Assembly: GCA_911728435.2 (NCBI GenBank)
Contig: OU452198.1
Location: 34,749,902-34,813,901, forward strand
Reading direction: 5' to 3'
DNA length: 64,000 nucleotides
From: Apoderus coryli
Lineage: Eukaryota > Arthropoda > Insecta > Coleoptera > Attelabidae
In this document: piece after piece, positions 11,096 through 22,310 of the stretch
How positions within the stretch are numbered: the first letter of the stretch is position 1
Layout of the letters: each line of letters begins with the position of its first letter
Made by a program: the position numbers and the translations under genes
The notes under the pieces: model-generated
The model's database searches: none
Told to the model about the DNA's origin: nothing
What the model saw: the letters and a program-made list of their open reading frames with translations, nothing else

Positions 11096-12124
11096 GGGGA
11101 AAGGTGTACGAGTTGATCCCCTTAAGGGAAAATAATTATATAATTAAAAGTATCCATCATACCCAAGTTGGCTAAATATGTGCTATTAGCAAATTCATTT
11201 GTCTTACTATTTTCATGTTCAAAACATCGACTTTAGTAATGTTTCATAATTTTATTTCAATTTTTTAACAAGCTTGATAAAGGATCATCTTGGACACCGG
11301 GGTCTCCAAGATGATCCCTATAGTATCGACAAGCTGATCCATAGGATCATGTTATCTAAACTACTAAGAAATCACTAGATTTCAGTAGAGAATTCAAAAA
11401 ATAAAATCAAAGAATCTTCATTTATTTATTTTATGTATGTGAATAAAAAAAAATACTTTATAATTATCTCCGTTTTTTTTCCTGGAGTAACTGTGCACAA
11501 ATCACAGGTGAACTCTTCGTCATCGCTTTCTATCCCGGCACAAGCGTCATGACCCCATTTTTTACAAACAGTACATTGTATCCAGCCTTCTCCTTTATTA
11601 CCTTTGGAATAAGTTTCGGTACAGAATAAGCATTCTGTGTTGTCTTCGATCAAGTTGACTCTTCAACATATGCGATCTTTTTTTTATTTGAAATTCCTTT
11701 CCCAATTCCGTTTTCAAGATGATCATCTGTTACATCAACAGAAGAATCATCTTGCCCCAAATACAATGATGTTCTATTTTGTTCTGTAACTAAACCTATA
11801 AGCTTTGTACTTTTATTCTGCCGACTAAAATACTTAACTGACTACTACTACAAGCCAACAATACAATAAAATTTGCACTTAAGGTTTTGCAAGGTAAATT
11901 TCCGTATTTTAAAATCAGCGTCCGCATAGATCAACAACACATATTTTTTATTTTCTTGCATAAAATTATGCGTGTTGAATGTGCCGCTACTACACATCGA
12001 CTAAATGCGTTCTAGTGTTGGCAAATACATATTACGGAAGAAATCCATTAGATGGCATATGTAGTTTATCCAAAATTGAAAAGGATCATCTTATCTCAAC
12101 GAATCATCTCGTACACCTTTCCCC
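11096..12124. mobile_element. Pogo-like non-autonomous transposon inserted in the Crypton
   Basis: Inverted termini share GGGGAAAGGTGTACGAG (17 bp perfect, then TGAT) at 11096 and 12124, each flanked by TA, the target duplication of the Tc1/mariner/pogo superfamily. The 1,029-bp interior keeps a transposase C-terminal zinc finger (11426-11653) and many copies of a GATCATCTT-type motif in both orientations (11282, 11308, 11717, 11746, 12083 and the right terminus), which look like subterminal transposase-binding sites. A hairpin with the same motif lies at 11282-11317. The DDE core is absent, so this is an internal deletion derivative. Confidence 0.8.
11426..11653 (-). pseudogene. C-terminal PHD-like zinc finger of a pogo/Tigger transposase
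   Basis: The frame reads ECLFCTETYSKGNKGEGWIQ, CTVCKKWGHDACAG, then EEFTCDLC. The spacing is C-x2-C, C-x2-C, H-x2-C and C-x2-C, the treble-clef finger often found at the end of insect pogo-like DDE transposases (pattern GEGWIQC...C.KW.H..CAG...F.CD.C). It is about 75 residues, cut off from any DDE domain. The tail after CDLCTV is read-through. It lies wholly within the inverted-repeat element. Confidence 0.65.
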
Positions 12125-12290
12125 TATAATCCTTCAATATATTTCAGCATTCAGTTCGTATTCTCTGGTCGCACAAAACTCGAGAAATATTTCCCATAAA
12201 TATTTTTTTGATGTGAGTGTATTTTTTGGTATATTATTAGATATAATATCATTAATTGCATCGTTAGATGCAATACCAAATTTTCGCGAC
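12125..12290 (-). pseudogene. Crypton-type recombinase N-terminus
   Basis: A minus-strand start codon at 12290 opens MSRKFGIASNDAIND, then NNIPKNTLTSKKYLWEIF and EFCATREYELN. The (I)P-K-N-T...W...F.E(F/W)C pattern is the usual opening of Crypton and KIAA1958-like recombinases. A TGA follows just before the inserted pogo-like element. On the other side of that element the frame resumes in phase with the RKADGTEY block, so both belonged to one gene. Confidence 0.7.
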
Positions 12291-12299
12291 ATTTTTAAA

Positions 12300-13900
12300 C
12301 CAGTTGTCAGTTTGACGTTTAATTAATTTTTAATAAAAAAAAACACCAAACTGAAAACACCACATGTAGGGTATTATCGCTGTAATCCAGAGGTGATTGG
12401 ATGAAATTTGACACATGACTTAAAATTAAGTAATTTGATTGGTTACTATATTTAGTAAAAAATTATCAATTCAATATTCAAAAACGAATAAAGTATTATC
12501 ACAGCATAATAAGTACAGCATTCCGAGTACACGTTGGCACCTTGATCTAAATAATTTCAAACTGTAACGTATGACGCCGCCATTTTAGGATAAAACTCAG
12601 GGCCCGACTAAAAATAATTATTGTTTTCAGTTTCTATCGTATCGTATGTATTTTTATTCTTGTAAAAATATTTAAGTACATAATAATGTTGCTGTCAATT
12701 TCAAAAATATTTGTGGTGTGTCATAGTGATTGAACACATCCTTAAGTAGTGTTACAGTTACATGTTGACATGATTGGGTGATTTTTAATAATAATATTAA
12801 TAAAGACATTTTTAGAAAAGGCTGAGCTGAAGCAGTGCTTCCTAACTTAACCTAAATTTAACTTATATTTTAGCTTAAACCAAACTAAACCAATCTCGGA
12901 ATTGTTGTACATCGCTGGCCAAAATAAGTAGGTTATGTTTACAAATTAATATATTCTATTACGTGTCTTAACTTGTCATTTCGTAATATGAAATAAACAT
13001 GTTTTAGCGATGGTTGAGGTAAAAAAATAAAACTTCTTTTAGATGGCAATCACTTCATATGTAGATGTATTTTTCTAAATAACATTTCCCGAGATTTTTG
13101 GAAATAAGGGTAGTTTACTCTTGTCTCAAAATACAATATTTGAACGCTCCTCGTAAATTACGGGTGTTTTACCATATTTTGCTGATGCATGTTTAGTTTT
13201 AGAGGATGCACAAACTTTTACCAAAACCCTCAATAAATAAGTTTCCCATATGCATACTTTGGTGATGACATTGAACGAGGATTTAAAAAATAATTTTTAT
13301 TTTGAAATAATATCAGAGAGGCGCATTTAAATAAATAATCTTACGTAGAAATGCAATATCATTAGGAATTGAATTGAAAGTGAAAACGGCAAAGAAGTAC
13401 CTACTTGTTTTAGAAAGACGATGAAGTTACTTTACCCCATATCTAATGGTAAAGGATATACTCTCGTCGATACTTTTTTTTGTGATCTGATTCTCCTGGT
13501 TTATTCATCGTTCTTTAATGGTTAGAACCATGAACTTGTTTTTAATTCCAGTCAACATTTCACATAAACGCTTTGTACACATGGGTAGGGCATTCAATTT
13601 TATTTTATTACCTTTGCTTTTTTTTATTTAATTCTTTTTTGTGGCGTTACACAAATTACCACGGGTGACAACGGTGATTGTATGTCTAAATGGAAGTGAA
13701 CAACACCATGCGGAACGTGAAACATTAGTTCCGCCCGTTTTAGACTGACTGAAAATAATAATAATAAAAAAAGAGACGAGTGACAGGCCCATTTTGGTGC
13801 CCTCCGAATGGGCACGAGTACCACCTTTCTACTCTATACCACCGTTTAGCCGGTATTTATGTAAATTTGTACAAATTAACAATTATTTATATTGACAGGC
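12300..13900. other. Spacer; includes the right flank of Crypton copy 1
   Basis: From 12300 to about 12510 lies the 5' flank of the Crypton, with TTATCGCTGTAATC at 12372, a near match to TACCGCTGTAATC at 15674 beside Crypton copy 2. The remainder to 13900 is AT-rich. I see no domain, tail or paired terminus in it. Confidence 0.45.
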
Positions 13901-13904
13901 TTTT

Positions 13905-14060
13905 TATATTGTCAGTAACATTTGTATAAAAGGAAGTGAACATTTGTGGTGTGGATTGCATTAGTTGACTTGGCAATAATTGATAAACCGACTTTTCTAG
14001 TTAAGTTTTTTTAGAAGTTTGTATGTAACAAATAATTGAATAGAAAAAGCTAAAGTGTGG
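13905..14060 (+). promoter_or_regulatory. Core-promoter-like block, possibly LTR U3/R
   Basis: GTATAAAAGGAAGTGAA at about 13925 is followed some 33 bases later by GCATTAGTT, a plausible TATA box and initiator pair. A similar ATAAAAGGAACGTAAA with ATCATTAG occurs at 58.5 kb. The block could be a solo LTR, but I found no matching target duplication or partner. Confidence 0.3.
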
Positions 14061-14382
14061 TTTATTTCATTCACGGATTTCTCATTTTCTTCACAGAAAA
14101 TCTCTACTCGTTTCTCCTAGGGCATTCAAAATTTCTGGTTAAATTCGATGAATTGTATCATTTAATGCCTACAACGCTCCAACTAGGCTAAGGATCTTGG
14201 TGACCATGAATACGAGTGTCCACATAGAAAAATATTATTCCCAATTAAAGAAAAACCTTTTCTCACTTAAAAATGCTGGGTTTTCCAATGAATAGCCCGC
14301 TATTTCGGTATATGTCACTTTGGAGCTCTCATTTTTTGACATTTGACAAGTAGAAACTACGTCATCATAGATAACATTAGCT

Positions 14383-15022
14383 ATGACGCCATTAATACAA
14401 ATGGAACGATACACGCTTCAACAACGAATTGAAATAATTAAAATTCACTATAAAAATGGTGAAAATTTGGCAGAGACGGTTCGTAAAACTCAAAGATTTT
14501 TGGGTCGTCGTGAAGCACCTGGTCGGACCGCAATACAGAAATTGGTGGAAAAATTCGAGCTGCTGGGACAAGTTAGTGATGTGAAGAATAAAACCCGTGC
14601 ACGTCGCTCAAGAACAGCCGAGAATATTGGTGCGGAAAGTGTTGAAGAAAACCCAGGTAAATGGATTCGCTATCGAGAGATGATTAATGATTTTTTTTTG
14701 GCCGGAATTTACTTTCAACAAGACGGCACTACGTGCCACACAAGCTACATTGATCTTTTACGGGAAAAGTTTCCGAACTGCGATATCTCTCGAAGAGGTG
14801 ATCACAATTGGCCACCGAGATCTTGCGATTTAACACCTTGCGACTTCTTCCTTTGGGGTCACGTGAAAGAGAAGGTCTACGCCAACAGACCTCAAGATGG
14901 AATTCGTGAGGACATAGGGCGGCCACTTTGAGATTTGGTTATGGAAAATTTCATGAAAAGGAAATGGTCCTGTAGGCGTTGTCGTGGTGGTCATTTGGCT
15001 GATGTTATTTTCCATTATTAAC
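14383..15022 (+). pseudogene. Mariner transposase (DD34D), internally deleted
   Basis: The start gives RYTLQQRIEIIKIHYKNGEN and TAIQKLVEKFELLGQV, the helix-turn-helix that binds inverted termini. The frame then jumps from the linker (AESVEENPG) to the late catalytic core WIRYREMINDFFL, losing the first catalytic Asp region. The core continues with FQQDGTTCHTS and NWPPRSCDLTPCDFFLWG. Exactly 34 residues separate the second and third catalytic Asp, which places it in DD34D mariners. After an in-frame TGA at 14929, NFMKRKWSCRRCRGGHLADV completes the usual C-terminus to 15022. The full family length is about 345 residues, so roughly 40% is missing. The right end is cut by Crypton copy 2. Confidence 0.85.
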
Positions 15023-15069
15023 GGCGTACCTTCCTCTTTATAATGAAATAAACATCCGATCATTTATCG

Positions 15070-15293
15070 GAAGTAATTGCACAAGTGGATCAAAATTACC
15101 GATAATTTTATATGACAGTGTGTTGTATAAAAACTGCATGAGTGCATTTTCATATTTTGGAGAAAGAGTCCGACACCGAAGGTGGAGGAGTCTTTTAACA
15201 AAATATGAAAATGCCCGAATGTAGTTTTTCCAAGACAACAAGCTCGAATGCAAATTTATCTGGTTTTTTTGGTGCACGAGTGTAATTCGGGGG
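15070..15293. repeat. Long palindrome beside Crypton copy 2
   Basis: Inverted arms of about 95-105 bp flank the centre GAA at 15178-15180. Good matches include GCATTTTCATATTTTG at 15143-15158 with its complement, GTCCGACACC near the centre, and an outer CAAAA..ACC..ATAA block. It sits 46 bp downstream of the second Crypton-like ORF (minus strand), the same place as the palindrome of copy 1. Confidence 0.8.
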
Positions 15294-15338
15294 AATATTT
15301 CTCGAATACAAATACCTATTGGTTTAAATACTAAATTC

Positions 15339-15545
15339 CTATTTTTTTTTAATACAAAATATCCATTTTAATATTTCTGCCACAACGTTGATTTGTGTTG
15401 TTTCATCCAATGTATATTTTTGTTCAACAGAAAAGCTCATAAACTGTCGCCACACGTATTGTCTGTTGTGTTTGGTGTTCTTTGGTTCATTTTCCATCAC
15501 TTTATTTTCTATAATTCCCAATGAATCACATCCGAAACGAGACAT
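15339..15545 (-). pseudogene. Crypton-type recombinase N-terminus, copy 2
   Basis: The frame opens MSRFGCDSLGIIENK and continues with PKNTKHNRQYVWRQF. It has the same arrangement as the N-terminus at 12290 (MSR...F...ENEPKNT...W..F..F) but is clearly diverged, so it is a different subfamily. No catalytic region follows. The palindrome comes directly after, so this is a deletion derivative of about 0.63 kb. TAATTGCAC occurs as a direct repeat at about 15074 and 15692, possibly marking both ends. Confidence 0.6.
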
Positions 15546-15720
15546 TTTTAAAAATATTTTCTACTTTACTTGTCAAACTGATTTTATTTTTAATTATCAT
15601 GGATTCACAATGAGATTACCGTGGATACATAAACAATGCAATTATCGCAGTGCTCTTTCGGTTTCTACAGTGCAGTTACCGCTGTAATCAATCGATAATT
15701 GCACTCCTCTCATGGGATTT

Positions 15721-16039
15721 TTTACATATGAGGGATATATTCTCAAAAATGGCATTTTGCTTTGAATATCAAAATAATACCTCTTATTGGAAAGCCCTTT
15801 ATAATAAGTAGTTTTATCTTATTTACTTAGTTGCAGTATATAAACTACTACTTCATTTTTTCCCTTAGTTTAAGAATATAATCTTACGTCAAGTTATATT
15901 TAAAATAAATTTGAGACTTTTTAGCATTTTCCTTTGAGTGATTCTTTAAATATGAAAAATTAACTTCGCCTATTGATCTTCATTTGAGATTTAAAATTAC
16001 TCAAATTGAACAAATATAGAGATGTTGTAGTTAAGGCTA
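15721..16039. other. AT-rich spacer
   Basis: No open frame, terminus or paired repeat that I can support. Confidence 0.45.
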
Positions 16040-16330
16040 ACATACTTCCCTATTTTCTTATACAGTCTACTTTATACTATATTATCTAAACAACGATTGA
16101 TCACACAATGTTTCCATTTGACTCTAACTCTTCAGTACATATTTTTGCCTCTTGTGCGATCTAGCTTAGACTCATCAGGTTTGCCTTTAATTTTAAGTGG
16201 ATTGTTACTAACCTCAAAATTCGTATTTAACCTCTCGTTTGTCAACCAAATGTTCCACGTTGTAGTCAATTAATTAAGTTCATTTTGTTCAATAATCACC
16301 TAATTGTACTATGATATATTCTTATATATC
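16040..16330 (+). repeat. Dispersed repeat, Penelope-associated, copy 1
   Basis: This aligns in the same orientation with 32595-32915. Shared blocks include ATTTTCTTAT, TGTGCGATCTAGCTT(A/G)GACT, TTAATTTTAAGT, and AACCTCTC(G/A)TTTGTCAA. It lies just upstream of a Penelope-like terminal repeat, so it is probably the same element. It has no coding potential. Confidence 0.6.
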
Positions 16331-16559
16331 ATAGCATTTCTTCTTAGAAATGCTATTATTTTTGCTGCAATGCAATTATACAATTTAAAACCTAAGTTTT
16401 AACTAATTTTTATTATGTAATGTTTTCTCTCAAAAAATTTTCACAAAATTGGTAAGTTTCTTATATATGTCTGATTGTGAAATCATTTCCATTATTTAAA
16501 TATCTTTTAGATGTATAAATGTTTAAATTCGGCCTATTATGAAGACTTTTGTAAAATTG

Positions 16560-16680
16560 TGTCACTGAAGATGAATCTCGAAACATGTTTGACAGTTTTA
16601 TTCAAATTTGAACATATATATATATATATATAACATTTTGTGGAGTAGACGTCGTTTTATTTCCTACAAATATAGAGATA
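16560..16680 (+). repeat. Penelope-like terminal repeat
   Basis: CTGAAGATGAATCTCGAAACATG at about 16564-16586 keeps the two hammerhead core boxes with a much reduced stem between them. It is followed by TTTGACAG, a (TA)n run, then TTTTGTGGAGTAGACGTCG and TTTTATTTCCTAC. The inverse of the same block is at 31505-31625, including AAATTTGAACAT. Confidence 0.55.
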
Positions 16681-18000
16681 TACGTAAAAGGAGAACAAGT
16701 CTCTCTCAACATATTACAGGGTTCAAGAGAAATTGGATGTCAAACTTACAGTAAATTTTGACCGTTTGGCTAATTTTGCGGGTTTGTGTATAATAATAAT
16801 TACGGAATACAACTATTAGAGACTCAAGTTATAAACACCGGCAAATGTAAAGACGCACTGTGATAAATTGTGTGAAATTAAATATTAATAATTTATTTAT
16901 TGTATTTCTTACCAGACAGTCATACATTTCTAATTATTTTTTAATCCATTTTTATCAATGGCCAATATCCAGGTGTAAACATATTTATTACTTGCTTATG
17001 CCCGTTTGCACCACATACTGTTTAAGTAGAGAATAGTTAAGGGTCACCTAAATTTTAAGTATTACTTAGAACGGAATTGATTGCACCGAATCATAAGTAG
17101 GTAGCACTTAGTTAAGTATCGGGTAAATTTGTCAACATAGCAAATTTGAGGTAGCCGACAATGAAGAAGAGTTTTTTGGTCGGGCAGTAGGTAATATTTT
17201 AACTTTTAACCTCTTCAGTCTTTGTTTTCATAATAATTCAGCTCAGCATATTTATTTAAACATTAATTTTGATTTTGAACGAAAATTATCACATACATGT
17301 TTAATATAATACGATGGTAGTGATACACAAAAAAAAAGACCTCCAAACTACACTTCCAACGAGAAAGAAGTTCTTCTATTGATAGTGTTGGATCATAATT
17401 GTGGCATCATTCAAATTAATAAAATTAACTTTTTGTTATTATTTTCCATTGTTAAATTTATCTATTGTTATATATTTGAAATGTATTTATTACACATACA
17501 TAATATTTGATCTGTTTCTATTATAAGATTTAGCTAGATGAGTAGGTGCTACTGCTTTCATATTTCATGATTTATATTCAAAAATAGTTGTAGTTTTTTA
17601 TTTACCTGGGAACATATGTAGAGTTGTTACCTTATTTATAATTCTTTTGTGGATTAATAATTAAATAAAGGGTAAACGTGAAGTTGTTATGGTTTTAATT
17701 TATTGTTGTTGATACCCTAGTACAATAATATAATATATAATAATAATTGGTATGTTAAGCACAAAGACGCTTTTCGGTATTTCCTACTAACATATCTTCT
17801 AATGAAATAAAAAAATTTTGCTAATAATTTATAAGCAAAAATGTTTAAACTATATTGTGTTTGTAAACGTGAAGTCCTGTGAAAATATATGTACTTTTAT
17901 TGTAAAAAAAAAAGAAAAATATTTTATAAAATGTGATTTTTAGAATGTTTAATTTATAATCTGAATTTTGATGACAAACTATAAAAGGAAGAAAAAAATA
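16681..18000. other. AT-rich spacer
   Basis: Long AT-rich DNA without sustained reading frames. I see only homopolymer and TA-rich tracts. Confidence 0.45.
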
Positions 18001-18005
18001 GAATG

Positions 18006-18095
18006 ACCTGAAGAAGGCCACAAACCATCGCCGAAACGTAGTTAGTTAATAAAGTTAGACAAGCGAAATGTAATTTTTCGCTAAAAATAAAAAAA
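18006..18095 (+). repeat. Penelope-like end with hammerhead-like core and A-rich tail
   Basis: CTGAAGAAGGC is followed by a loop and GCCGAAACG (18008-18038), so a GGC/GCC stem II joins two core-like boxes. An AT-rich stretch follows, with an A-run at about 18089. This belongs to the same structural class as the copies at 35.62 and 51.71 kb but to a different sequence family from the GTGGAGT group. Confidence 0.45.
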
Positions 18096-18099
18096 AAAG

Positions 18100-18555
18100 T
18101 TGTTTTCAAGAACCTGAAACCCAAAGATAAACAAAAATAAAAAAATTAAGACTTTCTATTAACATGGCGTCAAAAATGTACCCTGAAAGGCCTACAGTCC
18201 CCAAAAGGGACAGTTTCGGAAACGGGGTTTCCTAAATATTTCGGGCACTCGCCAAGATCAAATTCTGAAACTTGGTATCTGATATACCTGTGAGATTTGA
18301 CATTTACGAAGACAAAATTGACATTCTTCTGCATAAGTGTTCTAAATGACCGTATAGGGGTTAAAAATACCAAAAAAAAATTGTGTACGCTTTTTTTTAA
18401 TGATTTATTTTAGGAGCATGAAATCTTAGGGTAGGTTAGGTATCTTATCTCTCTTACATAAAAAACCATTTATTCATAAAATACATAGAAAAAACAAAAA
18501 ATATAATAAAAATAAGGACAAACCTTTGGAATATCAGTCTTAAAAAATAATAATA
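18100..18555. other. Spacer without recognised gene
   Basis: The minus strand has a 67-codon frame at 18170-18373, but it has no recognisable motif. Nothing else seen. Confidence 0.4.
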
Positions 18556-18559
18556 GAAA

Positions 18560-18960
18560 AAATGAGTGTTTCTCAGTAAAATAAAAGTTTCTGCATTTTG
18601 CAGATGCAAATTCTGTTGATATTTCTCGCACATTAATTTTCTCGAAGATGTCTTTAATTGGTCGTTGCCATAGGACACACTTGACAGAATTAATCTTTCG
18701 GCGTTGACTAAGCGGATGCATATCAAATCGATCCAACAAACTATGATGACCTATAAATACCTCTGACTTGATAAGTTCCATCATGATTAAAAGCCAAATA
18801 CTTCAAAAATCTCCTTTGTATCAATTCCAAGCTGCTGACGTGACAATAGTACATAGGCTGCCATATAACTGATCCAACTCGAGCTTGCTGCGGACGAAAG
18901 CACAATATAATTTCAAAGTAGATGAACTGTTAAAATCTATTAAATCGTTGGAGATGACTT
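18560..18960 (-). pseudogene. LINE ORF2 C-terminal fragment
   Basis: Read on the minus strand with frame changes, the segment gives LYCAFVRSKLE, then LELIQRRFLKYLAFNHDGTY, then HHSLLDRFDMHPLSQRRK. This is the thumb and tail order of Jockey-like ORF2, as in the 3.9-5.7 kb copy (VRAKLEYASVVW, VQRRFAKFLWF, LLNRFNLTSLSTRR). At least three frame breaks show strong decay. No RT palm or tail remains. Confidence 0.6.
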
Positions 18961-19730
18961 GACGATAATTGGTTTAGTTTTTTTGATATTACAAAATTCC
19001 TGAATAGTACGGTGTCTTTCGTGCATTAATTTGGAAAACATTGCCTCAGAATTGAGAGGACAGATGATGATGTCAGGAAATAGTTCAAGAAAACGCGTCC
19101 ACTTGTTGCAAAGCAATCTTTTATTTCTTCAGTTGACACGGTACTTTTGCTACTTGATAAAAAAAACATACTCAATTAAAGAACAAAAAAGAGCCTCTAT
19201 TGGAATAATTTCATCCAAGACATTAACTTTTATCCTTTTATTGTTATACATGATATTTTTTACGATACGTTTCAAACGAAACAAAAGAACTAACAACTAT
19301 AAAACTCTATAGTTTACTAGATTTGTAATTTATCGTTTAAATATCATCACTATAACTATTTTACACGAACTGAACTATAAATCTGTCACCTAAACACGTC
19401 TTATATGATCTTTTTTATGTTTTTTTTTCTGCCCGAAAAGAAAAAAAAAACAATTAAATGTGACCAAAAACCATGTTTTTTAAATCTTTTTCTTCTGCTT
19501 TTGGAGTCGTTATGCGGACCCCTGTGGTACAGCTGCGGGGGGTCATTCTCTGTGTTGTCACCGGTTGAAACTGTATGCTCGGCATTTGTTTTACGGTCGC
19601 ATTAATCGTAAGGTCTTTTTGAACAACCTGATTTTTAATTTTCTCTTGACCAACGATGGTTTAGGTTACCTGCCTCAAATGTATTCTTTGCAGTTATTAT
19701 TTTAGAAGATTTGGAAGTGTAGGTACAAAA
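18961..19730. other. Spacer without recognised gene
   Basis: Several short frames but none with a motif. The part next to the LINE fragment may be further decayed LINE sequence. Confidence 0.4.
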
Positions 19731-19734
19731 TTCT

Positions 19735-20560
19735 GAATATATCATTCATTTTCGGAGATTGTGATCATTTTTTGCATCAATTCAAAGCTACCACCGTTAC
19801 TTTTTTGCTAATGGCACATAACAACCTACTGGAAGAAAGTCCCATTTTTTAATAATGTGGTGACTATAGCCAAAATAGGACACCTCTGTGTCCCATTTTG
19901 GCTGTCCTTACGGGATATCTCGCATATTTTTACTTTTTCAAAAAGGTTGGTAACCATCATGATCTATAAAAACAAATATGAATAACAAATAATGTTAGTT
20001 ATTTAGGTAATATTCTATTATACATACAACAACATTTTGTCAAATGGCAGTTTTTTGAGCAAAATTATTCACGGAAAAATTATTAAGCTTCTTTTCATCA
20101 AACTGTTTTCCATTCATCGACCCATTCAAAATTATTGCTAGCTAATTCTACTCGGGCTTAAGATGCTCCAGCAGAACAGCTTTCTTTCGCGGTTTTTATC
20201 GCTTCAAGTGTGGACATTTCTTGATTACCCTTTGGATGGTTCGTACGGAAGCATGACTTTCGGCTCTATCCCTACTTTGCTTAGCTGTAGCACAGGAGTT
20301 GGACGCTATATCCAAATTCGCATGACGCTTTTTGCTGTTGCTACCGTTACAATGCGACCACTCCTATTATTATAGCATTGCTTTTCAGGTAAGCATTAAC
20401 TGCCCACGTGCTTTGTTCGATTCTTCCGGCGGTATCTCAATGCGAATAGCCTTGTTTTGGGAGAGTTTGGATTCTTCCACTTTCTTCTAAACAAAAACTG
20501 CTTCCACGACCGATACTGACAACCAAGTCCTGTCACAACTTAGAAAATATTGTGGAACAA
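19735..20560 (-). pseudogene. Tc1-like transposase, heavily decayed
   Basis: On the minus strand, pieces appear in the order of a Tc1/Tc3 transposase, spread over several frames: a linker-like RSGRIVTVATAKSVMRIW, the second DNA-binding region ASVRTIQRVIKKCPHLKR, then NFEWVDEWKT and DEKK, which match the first catalytic Asp region (W..V..SDEKKF). Downstream are DGYQ and KKWDFLPVGCYVP. Many stops and frameshifts. A stem-loop GCCAAAAT...ATTTTGGC lies at 19869-19902 within it. I found no inverted termini. Confidence 0.5.
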
Positions 20561-22240
20561 TGGCTGACTTGTTGCTAAGCAAAGGAGTTTTTGTTTATTT
20601 TACAACCCCCAGTTATTTATGACGTTGTTAAAATGAAGTCTAAACATATAATTGGTTTTGCGAATGTAACCAGTGATCTTTGAGCCAAATTACATCACTA
20701 TGTGAGAGTAATCAAGTATATGGAGCACTATCTTGGAATTGAAAGATTATTTAACAACGGCTGATTAAAAACGGTTGCATTGGTTTCACTCTTATGTAAA
20801 CATCACTGGCTGGTGTTGCTCTCAGGTGGCACTCTTTCGGCCTTTGTAGTCACTTTTGGTAAATGATGTTCAGACAGGTCTAGAGTCAGAGAGACTTGAG
20901 TTTCGAGTATAATGTGAAAATCTTATCATAGATCAAGTTCAGGTGAAGATATCTTTCAGGGATAGTTCCAACGTTAGTAGAGAGATATTTTTCATACCAA
21001 TTTTCATATTTATCCTTCATGGAAACTTTTGTAAAGAGAATATCTCAAGATTAAATGATACGATTATTAATTAAAAATAGTACGAAAAGAATACATTTTT
21101 TCAATTTTGTGATGAAAACGAAATCATTGAAATAACCATTACAGATGAAGCACATACCTGGTTTAGAAGATATCTGAACAAACATAATAGAAGGAATTGG
21201 GCTCAACTTTTTCACAGTTTGGTGCCATCAAATTGCTGCGAGAGATGCTTCCCGGTGGAATCAATTCCCTGTGGTCCCGGGTCAGCTCTTGGTTATAGAT
21301 TATAAGAGGATCCAGTGTATATTATTTGATTCACGAGGAGATACAAAGGACTGTCCATAAACGCAGGTGCTTTGCTTCAGTTGCATGTTACAAGATAATT
21401 CAATTTCTGCAATTCTGTCTTTTGCTTCAAGAGAAAGAGAAGTTCATCTTCAATTTATAAATGCTCCACTAATGATAATGAATCCCAGCTAGTCGATAAG
21501 TATCTGATAGCTAACACCAGGATGTGGATACTGGGACAGAAGCGTGCGCAACGAACCAGATTTGGGGAAAAGGAATATTCCCAACTGGGTACACGTAGTT
21601 AAAGAAAATTGTATTCCAAATTTGTTGTACCTTAAGGTTTGTGGTGTTCCAGAAATTAAGAAAATACAAAACGCTGCACCCAACAAGAATAGGGGTTGCC
21701 AAGGCTAAAACTATAAATAGTTGCTCATTAAGATCATGCTAAAGTAGAGAGAACTTTTGTATTGGTGCGGACGGAAAATAACCCTTCTAATATTCACCCA
21801 AATATAAGGGTGTCATGTCGTCGCGGATATGATTGTGTCGCGCAAGGGTTAAATGACGCGTTCAAAGAAATTTAAATGCTTTCGACGCTTCTAGACCATT
21901 TAAAGTGATAAAAGCGAACACCCTCCCACAGTGATATTCATGTCTAGTTTGGTAAAGTTGGAATGAGAAACCGCAGGATGTGAGTTATTAAATTATAAGA
22001 GGCTAGAAATCACGAAAAATTATTATCTAGTCGATGTTGAATGTTGAAAATTTGTAATATAAAGACATTTTAAAAACAATTATTTCTATTTTAAGGATAA
22101 ATAAAACGATATCTGCTCCACAAAATTCAAGATTCTGTCTATTCAACCGACAAAATGGCGAATATTTTCCAGATACCTCTTTTGGACCAAAAGAAATTAT
22201 TTTTTCAAAAACAGTTGAAGATAGGTATAGGGAAGGGTTA
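20561..22240. other. Spacer without recognised gene
   Basis: Near 21110-21220 the plus strand has a short open frame containing ITDEAHTWFRRYLNKHNRR, which I do not recognise. The rest is non-coding as far as I can see. Confidence 0.4.
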
Positions 22241-22244
22241 AACT

Positions 22245-22310
22245 AAAATACTCCAAAATTTGTGGGGAATCCAAAAATATAATAAAATACAAGGTGTTCC
22301 ATTTGAAATT
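22245..22310 (+). repeat. Short repeat shared with 61.85 and 48.9 kb
   Basis: GGGGAATCCAAAAATATAAT and the following AAGGTGTTCCATTTGAAAT also occur, inverted, at 61840-61905, and in diverged form at 48908-48960 inside the fold-back transposon. This suggests a subterminal or terminal part of one superfamily of TA-inserting elements. Confidence 0.5.

Noticed and set aside
18170..18373. 67-codon minus-strand frame next to a Penelope-like end
   Set aside because: No RT or GIY-YIG motif; not a Penelope ORF as far as can be seen.
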